Part shown: piece by piece, positions 7,623 to 14,574 of the stretch
Layout: the number at the start of each line of letters is the position of its first letter
How positions within the stretch are numbered: the stretch's first letter is position 1
Virus record (IMG/VR): IMGVR_UViG_3300034101_001689
Span: 1-44,508 of that record
DNA length: 44,508 nt
Source of the DNA: a virus
Strand: one strand, 5' to 3'
Notes under the pieces: model-generated
Database searches by the model: none
Seen by the model: the letters and a program-made list of their open reading frames with translations, nothing else
What the model was told of the DNA's origin: nothing
Position numbers and translations under genes: made by a program

Positions 7623-7972
7623 TGGTCTCTGTCTTGGAGGAGTGCGATCAGCCGAGCCTCGCGCCGATCGGTGTCGGTGCGCGCTTCAGCCAGGATCTTG
7701 TTGACCGTGTCGGCGAAGGTGTTGCTGATCTTGCTCGCCGTCTCCAGGTGCTGCGACACGACGCGATCGTGAGCGACGCGCAGCCGCTCCTCGCGCTGGA
7801 GGAAGTACCAAGCCACGCCAAACGCCAAGCCGCCGCTTCCGACGCCCAGCAGCTTGTCCCATGGGATCGACACGAGATCTTGCGCTGGCATTCCTGCTTG
7901 GGTGACGATGGCGACGCTGCCGCCTGCGACGATAGCTGCTAGGGTTGAGAGCACGGCGTGCGATAAGGTCAT
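7619..7972 (-). CDS. Holin-like membrane protein
   Basis: A 117-residue protein with two hydrophobic segments: residues 6-28 (VLSTLAAIVAGGSVAIV) and 41-59 (LLGVGSGGLAFGVAWYFLQ). A charged, coiled-coil-like tail follows (REERLRVAHDRVVSQHLETA), ending LIALLQDRDQ. Two membrane spans with a basic/acidic cytosolic tail fit a class II holin or a holin-associated protein. It sits immediately upstream of a lipoprotein, as in lysis cassettes, and overlaps the previous gene by ATGA. No endolysin is recognisable beside it, which weakens the lysis assignment; a tail-associated membrane protein is the alternative. Confidence 0.65.
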   Translation of the reverse strand: MTLSHAVLSTLAAIVAGGSVAIVTQAGMPAQDLVSIPWDKLLGVGSGGLAFGVAWYFLQREERLRVAHDRVVSQHLETASKISNTFADTVNKILAEARTDTDRREARLIALLQDRDQ

Positions 7973-8754
7973 GGCGTCACGTTCAGGGTGATCGTCGTGC
8001 GTTCGCTACCTGTCATCCCAGCAGCAACTCGGTCTTTTGTATCCGCGAGGTCGCGGAACGTCACGGTCGCGCTTCCACCGCCACCAGCGACGATGTCGGT
8101 CTTTCCAGCCGCGACCGATGTCAGCACGCGCATGATTTGCTCGGCGGAGTAACCCGACTCGATGACGTACTGCCACACCTTGATGGCGAGGTTCTCAGGC
8201 GACAGCGTCGTGAACGGCGTGATGTCCCCGGCAAGATTTCCCGTGGCGCGAACCGTGGCCGAGCCAACGAACGTGACCGGCGAGGTGCCGAGCGCGTCGA
8301 TGATCGCGCCGAGCGTGGTCGGTCCAACGGTGAACGTGATCGACGATTCGCCAGTCAGGCCAACGGCTGCCGCAAGCGTGCCCGACAGCGTCCAAGTCGC
8401 CGTGGACGATCCGCTAGCCGAGACGATGAGTTGTAGCTGGGACGGGCCGACCGTGAACGTGATCGAGGTCGAGCCAACGACGTTGCGCCCTGCGGCGACG
8501 GTCAGCGGCGAGACGGTGAGTTGCGCTTGCGACGAGACGAACGCCGACAGCGCGCCCGGCGACTGCGGAAGCAGCCACGCGGACGGGTGGCGGTGGCCGG
8601 ACGGGATGCCGCCGAGGTTGTTGGCGAAGCCTTCGCCTGCGGTGATGTTGCGTAGCTCGGTGCGGCCCCAGAACGCCCGCTGCATGCCCAACGCGCCGCC
8701 GCGAAAGCGCAGCGGTAGCGAGGCGAGCGTCGAGGTGTTCTGTTTCAGAGCCAT
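7969..8754 (-). CDS. Virion structural protein with internal beta repeats
   Basis: A 261-residue protein starting at ATG 8754 (MALKQNTSTLASLPLRFRGG). Two copies of a S(S)ITFTVGP module occur (GSTSITFTVGPSQLQL and ESSITFTVGPTTLGAI), suggesting stacked beta domains. The C-terminal third (VWQYVIESGYSAEQIMRVLT, then AGKTDIV and ATVTFRDLADTKDRV) follows a pattern common at the end of phage minor tail and structural proteins. It is translated with the duplicated 288-residue genes upstream. Exact virion position is unknown; tail fibre base or head-fibre protein are both possible. Confidence 0.65.
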   Translation of the reverse strand: MALKQNTSTLASLPLRFRGGALGMQRAFWGRTELRNITAGEGFANNLGGIPSGHRHPSAWLLPQSPGALSAFVSSQAQLTVSPLTVAAGRNVVGSTSITFTVGPSQLQLIVSASGSSTATWTLSGTLAAAVGLTGESSITFTVGPTTLGAIIDALGTSPVTFVGSATVRATGNLAGDITPFTTLSPENLAIKVWQYVIESGYSAEQIMRVLTSVAAGKTDIVAGGGGSATVTFRDLADTKDRVAAGMTGSERTTITLNVTP

Positions 8755-8755
8755 C

Positions 8756-9622
8756 TCAGCCCCAGCCAAGCTCCAGATGGCCGTAGAAGTTGGTGCTTGC
8801 CGCCGTCGCCGCGCCCGCAAAGTACAGCCACACGAGACACGCGCCGTCGATCACGCGAGGCATCGACGGAAGTTGGTTCACTAGGTCGCGCTCGACGGCC
8901 ACCGCAGCCGTGGTGAGCGGGATCGTCAGCAGCGGGCGGGCAAGGCACAGCGCACCGGTGCCCGTGTTGGCAGCAGAGAACGTAACCGTCGCCACCGTGC
9001 TGACGCCAGTGTCACCAGACGCCAGCGGGAGGAACGGCCCGTAGTTGTTCGCCGCCAGACCGCTGTGCGAGATGTGCGGCGTGATCGCGCTTGCCGTCAT
9101 CGCAACCGTGACCGGTAGCGTGCGGCCCGAGGTCGGAACCGTGTTGCTGTAGCTGCAAGCGATGTTCTGCGCGGTGCCGCCTGCCGTCGCCGTCTGCACC
9201 CAGTAGAGGCGGCATCCCACACCGTTGGTGTAGCGCAACGTCGGCGTGCCGGTCAGCGTCTGCGCGCTCGCGGTGTTGTTGCTGATGCCGGGCCAGTAGC
9301 CCTGAAGGTCCACCAGCATCAGTTGCGCCGGTACACCAGTCGCCACCGCCGTCACTGCGCCGACGTTGAGCACGTGCTTGGTGTCTGCGGAGACGTTGCC
9401 GCCGTGGTAGAGGGCGAAGCCGCTGGCCTCGCTGGTGCTCTGCCACGCGAGCGCGGTGCCGCTGAAGGCGTTGGCGACCGGCGTGCCAGCCAACGGCGAG
9501 AAGTCGTACCAGCGGCCAGCGGTGTACGCCGCAGCACCGGTGATCTTGTTCCAGTCGTTGCGGTGGAACTTGCCGTTGGCGGTGATTTCGGAGACCAGAT
9601 CGTCGAGTGAAGAAAAGCCCAT
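8756..9622 (-). CDS. Putative virion protein, second copy of a tandem pair
   Basis: A 288-residue protein, MGFSSLDDLVSEITANGKFH onward, the same length as its upstream neighbour (9624-10490). Aligned landmarks include GRWYDFSPLAGTP versus GRWYDRSIGAGHP, RYTNGVG versus RYTDGMG, TSGRT in both, FLPLASGDTGV versus FIPLASGDRGI, and closing GHLELGWG versus GQLEFIWG. The sequence is rich in Thr, Ala, Gly and short beta strands, typical of exposed virion proteins. It begins one base after the preceding stop (TGA-C-ATG). No specific function can be assigned. Confidence 0.7.
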   Translation of the reverse strand: MGFSSLDDLVSEITANGKFHRNDWNKITGAAAYTAGRWYDFSPLAGTPVANAFSGTALAWQSTSEASGFALYHGGNVSADTKHVLNVGAVTAVATGVPAQLMLVDLQGYWPGISNNTASAQTLTGTPTLRYTNGVGCRLYWVQTATAGGTAQNIACSYSNTVPTSGRTLPVTVAMTASAITPHISHSGLAANNYGPFLPLASGDTGVSTVATVTFSAANTGTGALCLARPLLTIPLTTAAVAVERDLVNQLPSMPRVIDGACLVWLYFAGAATAASTNFYGHLELGWG

Positions 9623-9623
9623 G

Positions 9624-10490
9624 TCAGCCCCAGATGAACTCCAGTTGCCCGTGGACGATCGTCTCGCCCGTAGTGTTGCCCGCCAGTGCCAGCCACTGAA
9701 CGAATGCGCCGTCTTCGATCTTCGGTAGCGGCATCGTCTCGCGCCCGAAGTTGCGTTCGACGTTGGTGACGCCTTCCCAGATTGGAAGCGTGAACAGCGG
9801 CTTGCACAGCACGATGTTCACAAACCCGCCGATCGCCGCCGACAGCGTGACGCTCTCGATGCTGCGGATGCCTCGATCGCCAGATGCCAGCGGGATGAAC
9901 GGCGACAAGCCGTTGATGCTCGCGCTCGTGTTGGTGACGCTGACGCAAGTGCCGATCACGCCGCTGCCGTAGAGCGAGAACGTGCTTGTCCGACCGCTTG
10001 TGCCCGCGTGGTTCGTGTACGAGATCGTGCAGGTTGCGGTTGCAGCGAGCGTGCCGGGGACCTGCACCACGACGAACGCCTGCACGCCCATCCCATCGGT
10101 GTAGCGCGTCAGGCTCGCAGTGTTCGTCGTGGCCTGCGGGTCTACCGAGTCGCCGTCGATCAGCGGGTACAGGCCAAGGTAGTCGGCGAACAGACAGGTC
10201 ATCGGTGCCTGGTTCGTCGCGCCGACGCGCATCTGCGCGGCGAGCACGTGCTTGCTCATGCCAGAGCCAGGAGTCGGCCCGGCGTAGATAGACAGGTTGC
10301 GCTGGCCGATCAGCGGCGTGAACTCCAGCACGTTGCCGATGTACGCGTTGTAGCTTGGGTGCCCCGCGCCGATGCTGCGGTCGTACCATCGGCCCGCGCC
10401 CGTCGTGTTGAACGCAGGCTTGTAGACCTGCTGCGCGTGGTAGCGGCCCTGCTCGACCGCCGTAGCGATGTCTGTGACGCTACGGATCAC
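9624..10490 (-). CDS. Putative virion protein, first copy of a tandem pair
   Basis: A 288-residue protein starting GTG at 10490 after a good Shine-Dalgarno (GGAGGAGCCTC). It is a diverged paralogue of 8756-9622, with matching landmarks through the whole length and the same closing GxLExxWG. The fold looks beta-rich with a predicted N-terminal helix (DIATAVEQGRYHAQQVYKPA). The pair sits between two shorter duplicated virion-protein genes and the 261-residue protein, all in the head-tail structural region. A role in head fibres or tail appendages is plausible; no enzymatic motif is seen. Confidence 0.7.
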   Translation of the reverse strand: MIRSVTDIATAVEQGRYHAQQVYKPAFNTTGAGRWYDRSIGAGHPSYNAYIGNVLEFTPLIGQRNLSIYAGPTPGSGMSKHVLAAQMRVGATNQAPMTCLFADYLGLYPLIDGDSVDPQATTNTASLTRYTDGMGVQAFVVVQVPGTLAATATCTISYTNHAGTSGRTSTFSLYGSGVIGTCVSVTNTSASINGLSPFIPLASGDRGIRSIESVTLSAAIGGFVNIVLCKPLFTLPIWEGVTNVERNFGRETMPLPKIEDGAFVQWLALAGNTTGETIVHGQLEFIWG

Positions 10491-10602
10491 GAGGCTCCTC
10501 CATCAGTAGCACCTGCCCAGACTCGTGCGTGCTGCACGGCCCGACTTGCCCGGTGGCTTCGTCGTAGGCGAGTAGCTCGTGACAGTGCGCGCAGACGTAC
10601 AT
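10480..10602 (-). CDS. Tiny zinc-finger-like protein
   Basis: A 40-residue ORF starting at ATG 10602, one base after the stop of the upstream gene (TGA-C-ATG), and overlapping the next start by 11 bases. It begins MYVCAHCHELLAYDEATGQV and continues with a Cys and His further on (PCSTHES), so Cys4, Cys7, and a later Cys/His could bind one zinc. The tight junctions argue that it is a real gene. Its 3' end carries the Shine-Dalgarno of the next gene. Function unknown. Confidence 0.6.
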   Translation of the reverse strand: MYVCAHCHELLAYDEATGQVGPCSTHESGQVLLMEEPRDP

Positions 10603-10603
10603 G

Positions 10604-11050
10604 TCAGTCCAGGGTGATGACCAGCGCGCCCGCTGCGAACTGCGGCTGCACGCCGCTGACGATGGTGAGCGGCGACGCCAGCGCGCCGAAGGCGATCATG
10701 GTGTTGACGCCGAGAGTCACGCCGTCATCGACGCCCACGCTGAAGTGCGTCACCGTCGCTGTGCCGCCAGTCGAGGTCGGGAACTGCACTGCGGCGGCGT
10801 TCGTCACTTGGTTCGCCGCCACCGTCCAGCTTGCGTTGCGAGCAACGGAGATGCGAGCGTAGCCGGTGTACGCGGCTTCGCTCGTGGTCTGGTCGCCCGC
10901 CTCGCCAGGGCTGGCATTGTGCAGCGCGACCCACAGGTGGCCATTGGTCGCAGACTTGTCCAGCCCCGTGCCATCTCCGATGTTGGAGATGGCCACGTTC
11001 GTGAACAGATGCGCCAGCACCGCGTTCTCGTAGTCGTTCGAGAAGCTCAT
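10604..11050 (-). CDS. Virion structural protein, LHxxxPGEAGxQT family (copy 2)
   Basis: A 148-residue protein starting at ATG 11050 (overlap TGATG with copy 1). Signature strings are LWVALHNASPGEAGDQTTSE, AAYTGYARISVAR and ATVTHFSVG, ending QPQFAAGALVITLD. This family is very common in phage structural regions, is almost entirely beta, and probably forms a small capsid- or tail-surface domain. It is a tandem paralogue of 11050-11490. Precise role is unknown. Confidence 0.75.
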   Translation of the reverse strand: MSFSNDYENAVLAHLFTNVAISNIGDGTGLDKSATNGHLWVALHNASPGEAGDQTTSEAAYTGYARISVARNASWTVAANQVTNAAAVQFPTSTGGTATVTHFSVGVDDGVTLGVNTMIAFGALASPLTIVSGVQPQFAAGALVITLD

Positions 11051-11490
11051 CAGTCCACCGTGACGGTAAGCTGGGCAGCGGCGAACTGCGGCTGGATACC
11101 GGCACTGATCGACAGCGACGCGGTGAGCGCGCCCTTGAAGACGAGGTTGCCGCCGCCGCTCAGATCCGTGCCGATCCCGAAGTGCGTCACGGTCGCGCTG
11201 CCAGCCGTGCATTGCGCGAACTGCACCAGCGCGGTGTTGCTGACCGTGCTGGCCGATCGCGTCCAGCCGCCCGCCGTGCGGTTGACGGCGACGCGGGCGT
11301 AGCCCGTGTACGACGCTTCGTTGGTGGTCTGGCTTCCTGCCTCGCCTGGGTCTGCGGTGTGCAGCGAGATGTAGAACGACCCAGCCGCCGCCGAGTTCTG
11401 GAGGCCACTGGCGTCGCCGATGTTGGCCCAGTCGGTGTTCAAAAAGATCAGCTCCAGCAAGGCGTGTTCCGCTTGGTTCGTCATCGACAT
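11050..11490 (-). CDS. Virion structural protein, LHxxxPGEAGxQT family (copy 1)
   Basis: A 146-residue protein with YISLHTADPGEAGSQTTNEA, SYTGYARVAVNR, ATVTHFGIG and a final QPQFAAAQLTVTVD. It is clearly homologous to the next gene (10604-11050) along its full length, which points to gene duplication. ATG at 11490 or at 11484 (MSMT) are both possible starts. Both copies belong to a widespread phage virion family without an agreed function; surface decoration or fibre attachment is the usual guess. Confidence 0.75.
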   Translation of the reverse strand: MSMTNQAEHALLELIFLNTDWANIGDASGLQNSAAAGSFYISLHTADPGEAGSQTTNEASYTGYARVAVNRTAGGWTRSASTVSNTALVQFAQCTAGSATVTHFGIGTDLSGGGNLVFKGALTASLSISAGIQPQFAAAQLTVTVD

Positions 11491-11494
11491 GGTG

Positions 11495-11767
11495 TCACCA
11501 GCCCGAAGGCATGTACGAGTTGAGTTCTAAGTAAGTCCGCATCCCGGCCTTGGTCGGTTCCGTCAAGATTCCCTTGCCGGTGCCCGTGATGTCCATGCCG
11601 AGCTTGTCTGTGCCAAGTGACCCTGGCGGGATCGGCGACACTCCGCCGCTTGTGTCTACAGGTTGCCGCAAGAACCCAAGCCGCTCGACTTCACGGCGCA
11701 GCGCGTCGCCAGCGTATTCCTTGCGCTGGTCGCGGTAGCCGCTTGAGAAGTCTACGGGCTGGGCCAT
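11495..11767 (-). CDS. Small protein of unknown function in the structural operon
   Basis: A 90-residue hydrophilic protein, MAQPVDFSSGYRDQRKEYAG onward, with a Gly/Pro-rich middle (SGGVSPIPPGSLGTDKLGMD) and an end of ELNSYMPSGW. The N-terminal half looks helical and charged. It lies between the portal-proximal 95-residue gene and the duplicated beta proteins, with 1-4 bp junctions, so it is very probably expressed as a virion or assembly protein. I do not recognise it. Confidence 0.6.
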   Translation of the reverse strand: MAQPVDFSSGYRDQRKEYAGDALRREVERLGFLRQPVDTSGGVSPIPPGSLGTDKLGMDITGTGKGILTEPTKAGMRTYLELNSYMPSGW

Positions 11768-11768
11768 G

Positions 11769-12056
11769 TCACCAGAGGAGGCTTATTCGGCTTCCAGCCC
11801 CATAGGTCGCAATGTTAATCTCGCGGATCTTGATGTACGGCAAGAAGATGTTTTGCCCTGCGGCAAGCACCACTTGAATTTCGCTTGCAGCATCTAGTCC
11901 ATCAATGCGGAGGTTTACAGTACAAGCTGCGGCAGCGTACATGTAGAAGCCGTTTGCCGGAGTGCTTGGAGTCTTGACGCCTGACGAGGTGTAGCTTTCG
12001 CAGTAGCTGAAAACGTGCGTGCCAGTTGGAAGAACAGCAAAGGCTGGAGCGGTCAT
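11769..12056 (-). CDS. Small beta-rich protein of unknown function
   Basis: A 95-residue protein, MTAPAFAVLPTGTHVFSYCE onward, with alternating hydrophobic strands (TVNLRIDGLD, EIQVVLAAGQNIFLPYIKIR). The ATG overlaps the portal stop (ATGA). By eye it is poorer in GC than flanking genes, which suggests later acquisition. Its size and beta pattern would suit a decoration or head-completion protein, but there is no direct evidence for either. Confidence 0.6.
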   Translation of the reverse strand: MTAPAFAVLPTGTHVFSYCESYTSSGVKTPSTPANGFYMYAAAACTVNLRIDGLDAASEIQVVLAAGQNIFLPYIKIREINIATYGAGSRISLLW

Positions 12057-13738
12057 ACTGGTGTAGTGGGGTTCGCGTTGTAGCCAGAGAACATCGCCAT
12101 GACATCCGTGAGCGCACTCGGCTCCGTGGTCTTGGCGGCAGCAAGGTTCTTCGCGGTCATGGCCGACTGCTGCATTGCTGCGGCCTGTTCCTTCTGGGCC
12201 ATCGCCTCGTTGCGCGCTTGGCGCAGGGCTTGGGCCTGTTCGGTTGCGATGATGATGTTTGGATCGACGCCAAGCATGTCGGCGTAGCGATCGACGAGGA
12301 TGTCGCTGTTGATCTTGTCGAGAACCTCGGGCTTCATCTGCGCGATTGCTCCGACGTTGCCGATGAAGCGATCGACCGACGAGCTACCTACGGCGCGCTG
12401 CGCCTGGGCCAGCACCGAGACGAACTCGACGCCAAGGTCCGTGCCAGCAAGCTCGGGCGGCGGCGGCGGGATCAGGTTCTGCGCCAGCATGGCATCGAAC
12501 GTGAGATCGACAAGCGGCTCCAGCAGTTCGGTCTGCAACCGCTCCATAACCGGGCCGAGCATGAGCAGCTTTTCTTCGTGCCGCTCTTGGATCTCGCGTG
12601 CGGTCATGTTGCTGCGCATGTCGTTCTGCATCATCAGGAACAGGTCTTCGTAGAATGACCGTCCGATGCGTGAGCGAACATCTTGGATGTCGTTTAGCAG
12701 GTACTGAAGGTTGATGTTCGTCTCAAACGATGTGCGGATGCCGTTCTGCTGCGGAGCGTCGTGGAACGTCACGCCACCGGGCAGCATGTTGACGGCGCGG
12801 CCCTGCATCGACGTAGGAGCCTGGAGCGGCGGCTGCGTCTGGTAGTCGATGCCCTGAGCCTTGCGAAGCTGCTCATGCTGAAGCTGGCGAATGTCGGGCA
12901 GGGCCTCCATGCCTGGGCCGTTGCCGTAGACATCGTTGCCGGTGACCGACCAGCGCGGCGCGAGAACTGGGAACTTCTCGAAACCCGACTCGCGCAGCAT
13001 GACGGGGTTGTTGTTGCCCGTTTCAAAGTAGCAACTGCGGTACGCCATGTTGAGGCGGTCGCCCTTTCCTGGGTCGCGGTCATCTCGCGGCTCGATGCAG
13101 TGGATGACGGTGACGGGTGCTTCCAGCGTGCCACGGTCGTACAGCGTCTTGACCGACTGCGAGCAGTTCTCGTAGCCGAACTCGCGCACCACTTGCGAGA
13201 CGGTCATCTCAAACTCGCGGTAGAACACGTTGACATGGCTCTTGGCATCTTGGGAGATGCAGAACTCGCCAACGGTCACCGGGTACAAATGGATGACTTT
13301 CTGAGGATCTGGCAGCAGGATGCAGCTTGCGGTTCCGAACGCGCCAAGCTCCTCGTACATCGTGTGCAGTGCGCGGTAGGTGTTCGTGCGTTGGAACACG
13401 CGCAGCATGCGTTGCTGGACATCTTCCAGCCAGATTTTGACCGCGTGATAGTTGTTGAGGTCTGGGTCAGGCGACGCCAGCTTGAACCACGGGCGGGCTG
13501 GCGAAGTCGCTCCAGCCATCAGTCCCGATGCGAGCGTGCGAAGGGCGCGGGTGGCGGTGTTGTCGTAGACGTTGCCAGCGCGCTTGTTGCCCTTGTTGCG
13601 GTCGGTGGTGTAGTAGCGACCGGACCACGGAAGCAGGTAGTCCGTGATTTCCTTCCAGTGCGTGTCCCACGACGTACGGTCGGTCTTGAGTGCGGAGTAC
13701 CGCTCCTGCAACCGTTGTCGGTGGGATCGCTTGTCCAC
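12053..13738 (-). CDS. Portal (head-tail connector) protein, T7 type
   Basis: A 561-residue protein starting GTG at 13738. Recognisable portal features include WKEITDYLLPWSGRYY (about 28-43), NVYDNTATRALRTLASGLMA (about 56-75) followed by TSPARPWFKL, the FREFEM-type strand region, and PLQAPTSMQGRAVNMLPGG (about 307-325). A long helical stretch (MTAREIQERHEEKLLMLGPV) and a Gln/Ala-rich C-terminus follow. This is the Head-tail_con family, which forms the dodecameric ring through which DNA is packaged and ejected. It lies two genes after the large terminase, a normal order. The family call is firm. Confidence 0.95.
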   Translation of the reverse strand: MDKRSHRQRLQERYSALKTDRTSWDTHWKEITDYLLPWSGRYYTTDRNKGNKRAGNVYDNTATRALRTLASGLMAGATSPARPWFKLASPDPDLNNYHAVKIWLEDVQQRMLRVFQRTNTYRALHTMYEELGAFGTASCILLPDPQKVIHLYPVTVGEFCISQDAKSHVNVFYREFEMTVSQVVREFGYENCSQSVKTLYDRGTLEAPVTVIHCIEPRDDRDPGKGDRLNMAYRSCYFETGNNNPVMLRESGFEKFPVLAPRWSVTGNDVYGNGPGMEALPDIRQLQHEQLRKAQGIDYQTQPPLQAPTSMQGRAVNMLPGGVTFHDAPQQNGIRTSFETNINLQYLLNDIQDVRSRIGRSFYEDLFLMMQNDMRSNMTAREIQERHEEKLLMLGPVMERLQTELLEPLVDLTFDAMLAQNLIPPPPPELAGTDLGVEFVSVLAQAQRAVGSSSVDRFIGNVGAIAQMKPEVLDKINSDILVDRYADMLGVDPNIIIATEQAQALRQARNEAMAQKEQAAAMQQSAMTAKNLAAAKTTEPSALTDVMAMFSGYNANPTTPV

Positions 13739-13741
13739 TGG

Positions 13742-14086
13742 TCACTCCCCCAGCAGTCGGTTCTTGCCGATGCGCGAGTTGTCGGAGGTGGCTCCGCTGC
13801 CTTGGCCAAGGAGCGTGCTGGATGCGCCGCGTCCCATGGCTCCCTGCTCGCCGGTCAGCAGGGATGCGACATCAGGCGTCTGGGCCTGCTGCTTTTTGCG
13901 CTCCATGGCGGCCAGTTCGCTTTCGCGCATCGCCATGCCTTCGGCTTGGGCCTGCGCCTGCTTCTGGAAGCTTAGGCCCTTCTTCTGCTGCTGGCGGGCT
14001 TGGTTGGCTTGGTACGCTTGGGCACCAGAACCAAGGGCTGCGACGCCTGCGCCGATAAGGATTGCGGTTGAAGTCGCTACGGGCAT
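13742..14086 (-). CDS. Small virion-associated protein upstream of the portal
   Basis: The start is ATG 14086, 2 bp after the GNAT-like stop, giving 114 residues. The N-terminus is hydrophobic (TAILIGAGVAALGSGAQAY), followed by a Gln/Lys/Ala coiled-coil region (KQAQAQAEGMAMRESELAAM) and a Gly/Ser tail (GRGASSTLLGQGSGATS) ending KNRLLGE. Similar short proteins with a membrane-like N-terminus and a closing LLG motif precede portal genes in many podoviruses and are minor virion components of unclear role. An alternative upstream start to 14212 is not supported. Confidence 0.7.
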   Translation of the reverse strand: MPVATSTAILIGAGVAALGSGAQAYQANQARQQQKKGLSFQKQAQAQAEGMAMRESELAAMERKKQQAQTPDVASLLTGEQGAMGRGASSTLLGQGSGATSDNSRIGKNRLLGE

Positions 14087-14088
14087 GG

Positions 14089-14532
14089 TTACCTGATGTA
14101 TGCGTTTTCGATGTGTTTGTAGCCGAGACGTTCGATGAGGTTCCCGGCGCGCTGCCCCATCTGCGGGATGCTGCTCATCACGGTGTGAGTAGCGTTCTGC
14201 TGCTCGGCCCACTCCTCAAAGTCGCGGACCATGCGAACGGCGGTCATGCCGTGCCGGTTGCCGGGCTTCATCCACCAAGCAAGCTCGGTGGCGCACAGGG
14301 TTTCTGGTGCGCACCACATGGGGGCGACCATGCCAGCCAGCATCCCGACCAGCGATCCGTCGAGCGACTCGGCGACGATGATGACGCCTTGGTCGATGAC
14401 GTTGGTCAGCACCGACTGAAGCTGATCGTCCGTGATGACAACGCCGCGAAGAACCGGGTGTGCCGCGATGAACGGCCTACCAAGTTCGATCAGGGCTGCG
14501 ATGTCATCATGGGTTGCTCGGCGCATCAGCAC
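14089..14532 (-). CDS. GNAT-like acetyltransferase-fold protein
   Basis: A 147-residue protein starting MLMRRATHDDIAALIELGRP. The N-terminal RRATHDDIAAL...R..I helix-strand, the VIIVAESLDGSLVGMLAGMV strand pair, and the final AGNLIERLGYKHIENAYI helix-strand match the GNAT fold. The acetyl-CoA pyrophosphate loop is only weakly preserved (MKPGNRHGMTAVRMVR), so activity is uncertain. Such proteins are frequent between terminase and portal genes in podoviruses. GTG at 14532 is preferred over the in-frame ATG at 14526 because it keeps the exact 5-nt spacing to the upstream 37-bp element, as in the Bbp19-like gene. Confidence 0.75.
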   Translation of the reverse strand: MLMRRATHDDIAALIELGRPFIAAHPVLRGVVITDDQLQSVLTNVIDQGVIIVAESLDGSLVGMLAGMVAPMWCAPETLCATELAWWMKPGNRHGMTAVRMVRDFEEWAEQQNATHTVMSSIPQMGQRAGNLIERLGYKHIENAYIR

Positions 14533-14537
14533 GCAGC

Positions 14538-14574
14538 GACGCTAGGTACGACTCTCAAAACGGATGTACCCCGT
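14538..14574 (-). promoter_or_regulatory. Conserved 37-bp regulatory element, copy B
   Basis: On the minus strand it shows ACGGGGTACAT, two bases, GTTTTG, seven bases, TACCTAGCGTC, then 5 nt and a GTG start. Blocks, spacing and distance to the start codon are identical to 7035-7071. Its first base is the final A of the large-terminase stop. It occupies the only non-overlapping gap in this part of the operon, which marks the likely start of a new transcription or translation unit. Confidence 0.7.

Noticed and set aside
8756-11490. Diversity-generating retroelement, suggested by BPP-1-like capsid genes and duplicated virion proteins
   Set aside because: No reverse transcriptase and no template-like near repeat with A-specific differences were seen. 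The paralogues differ throughout their length.
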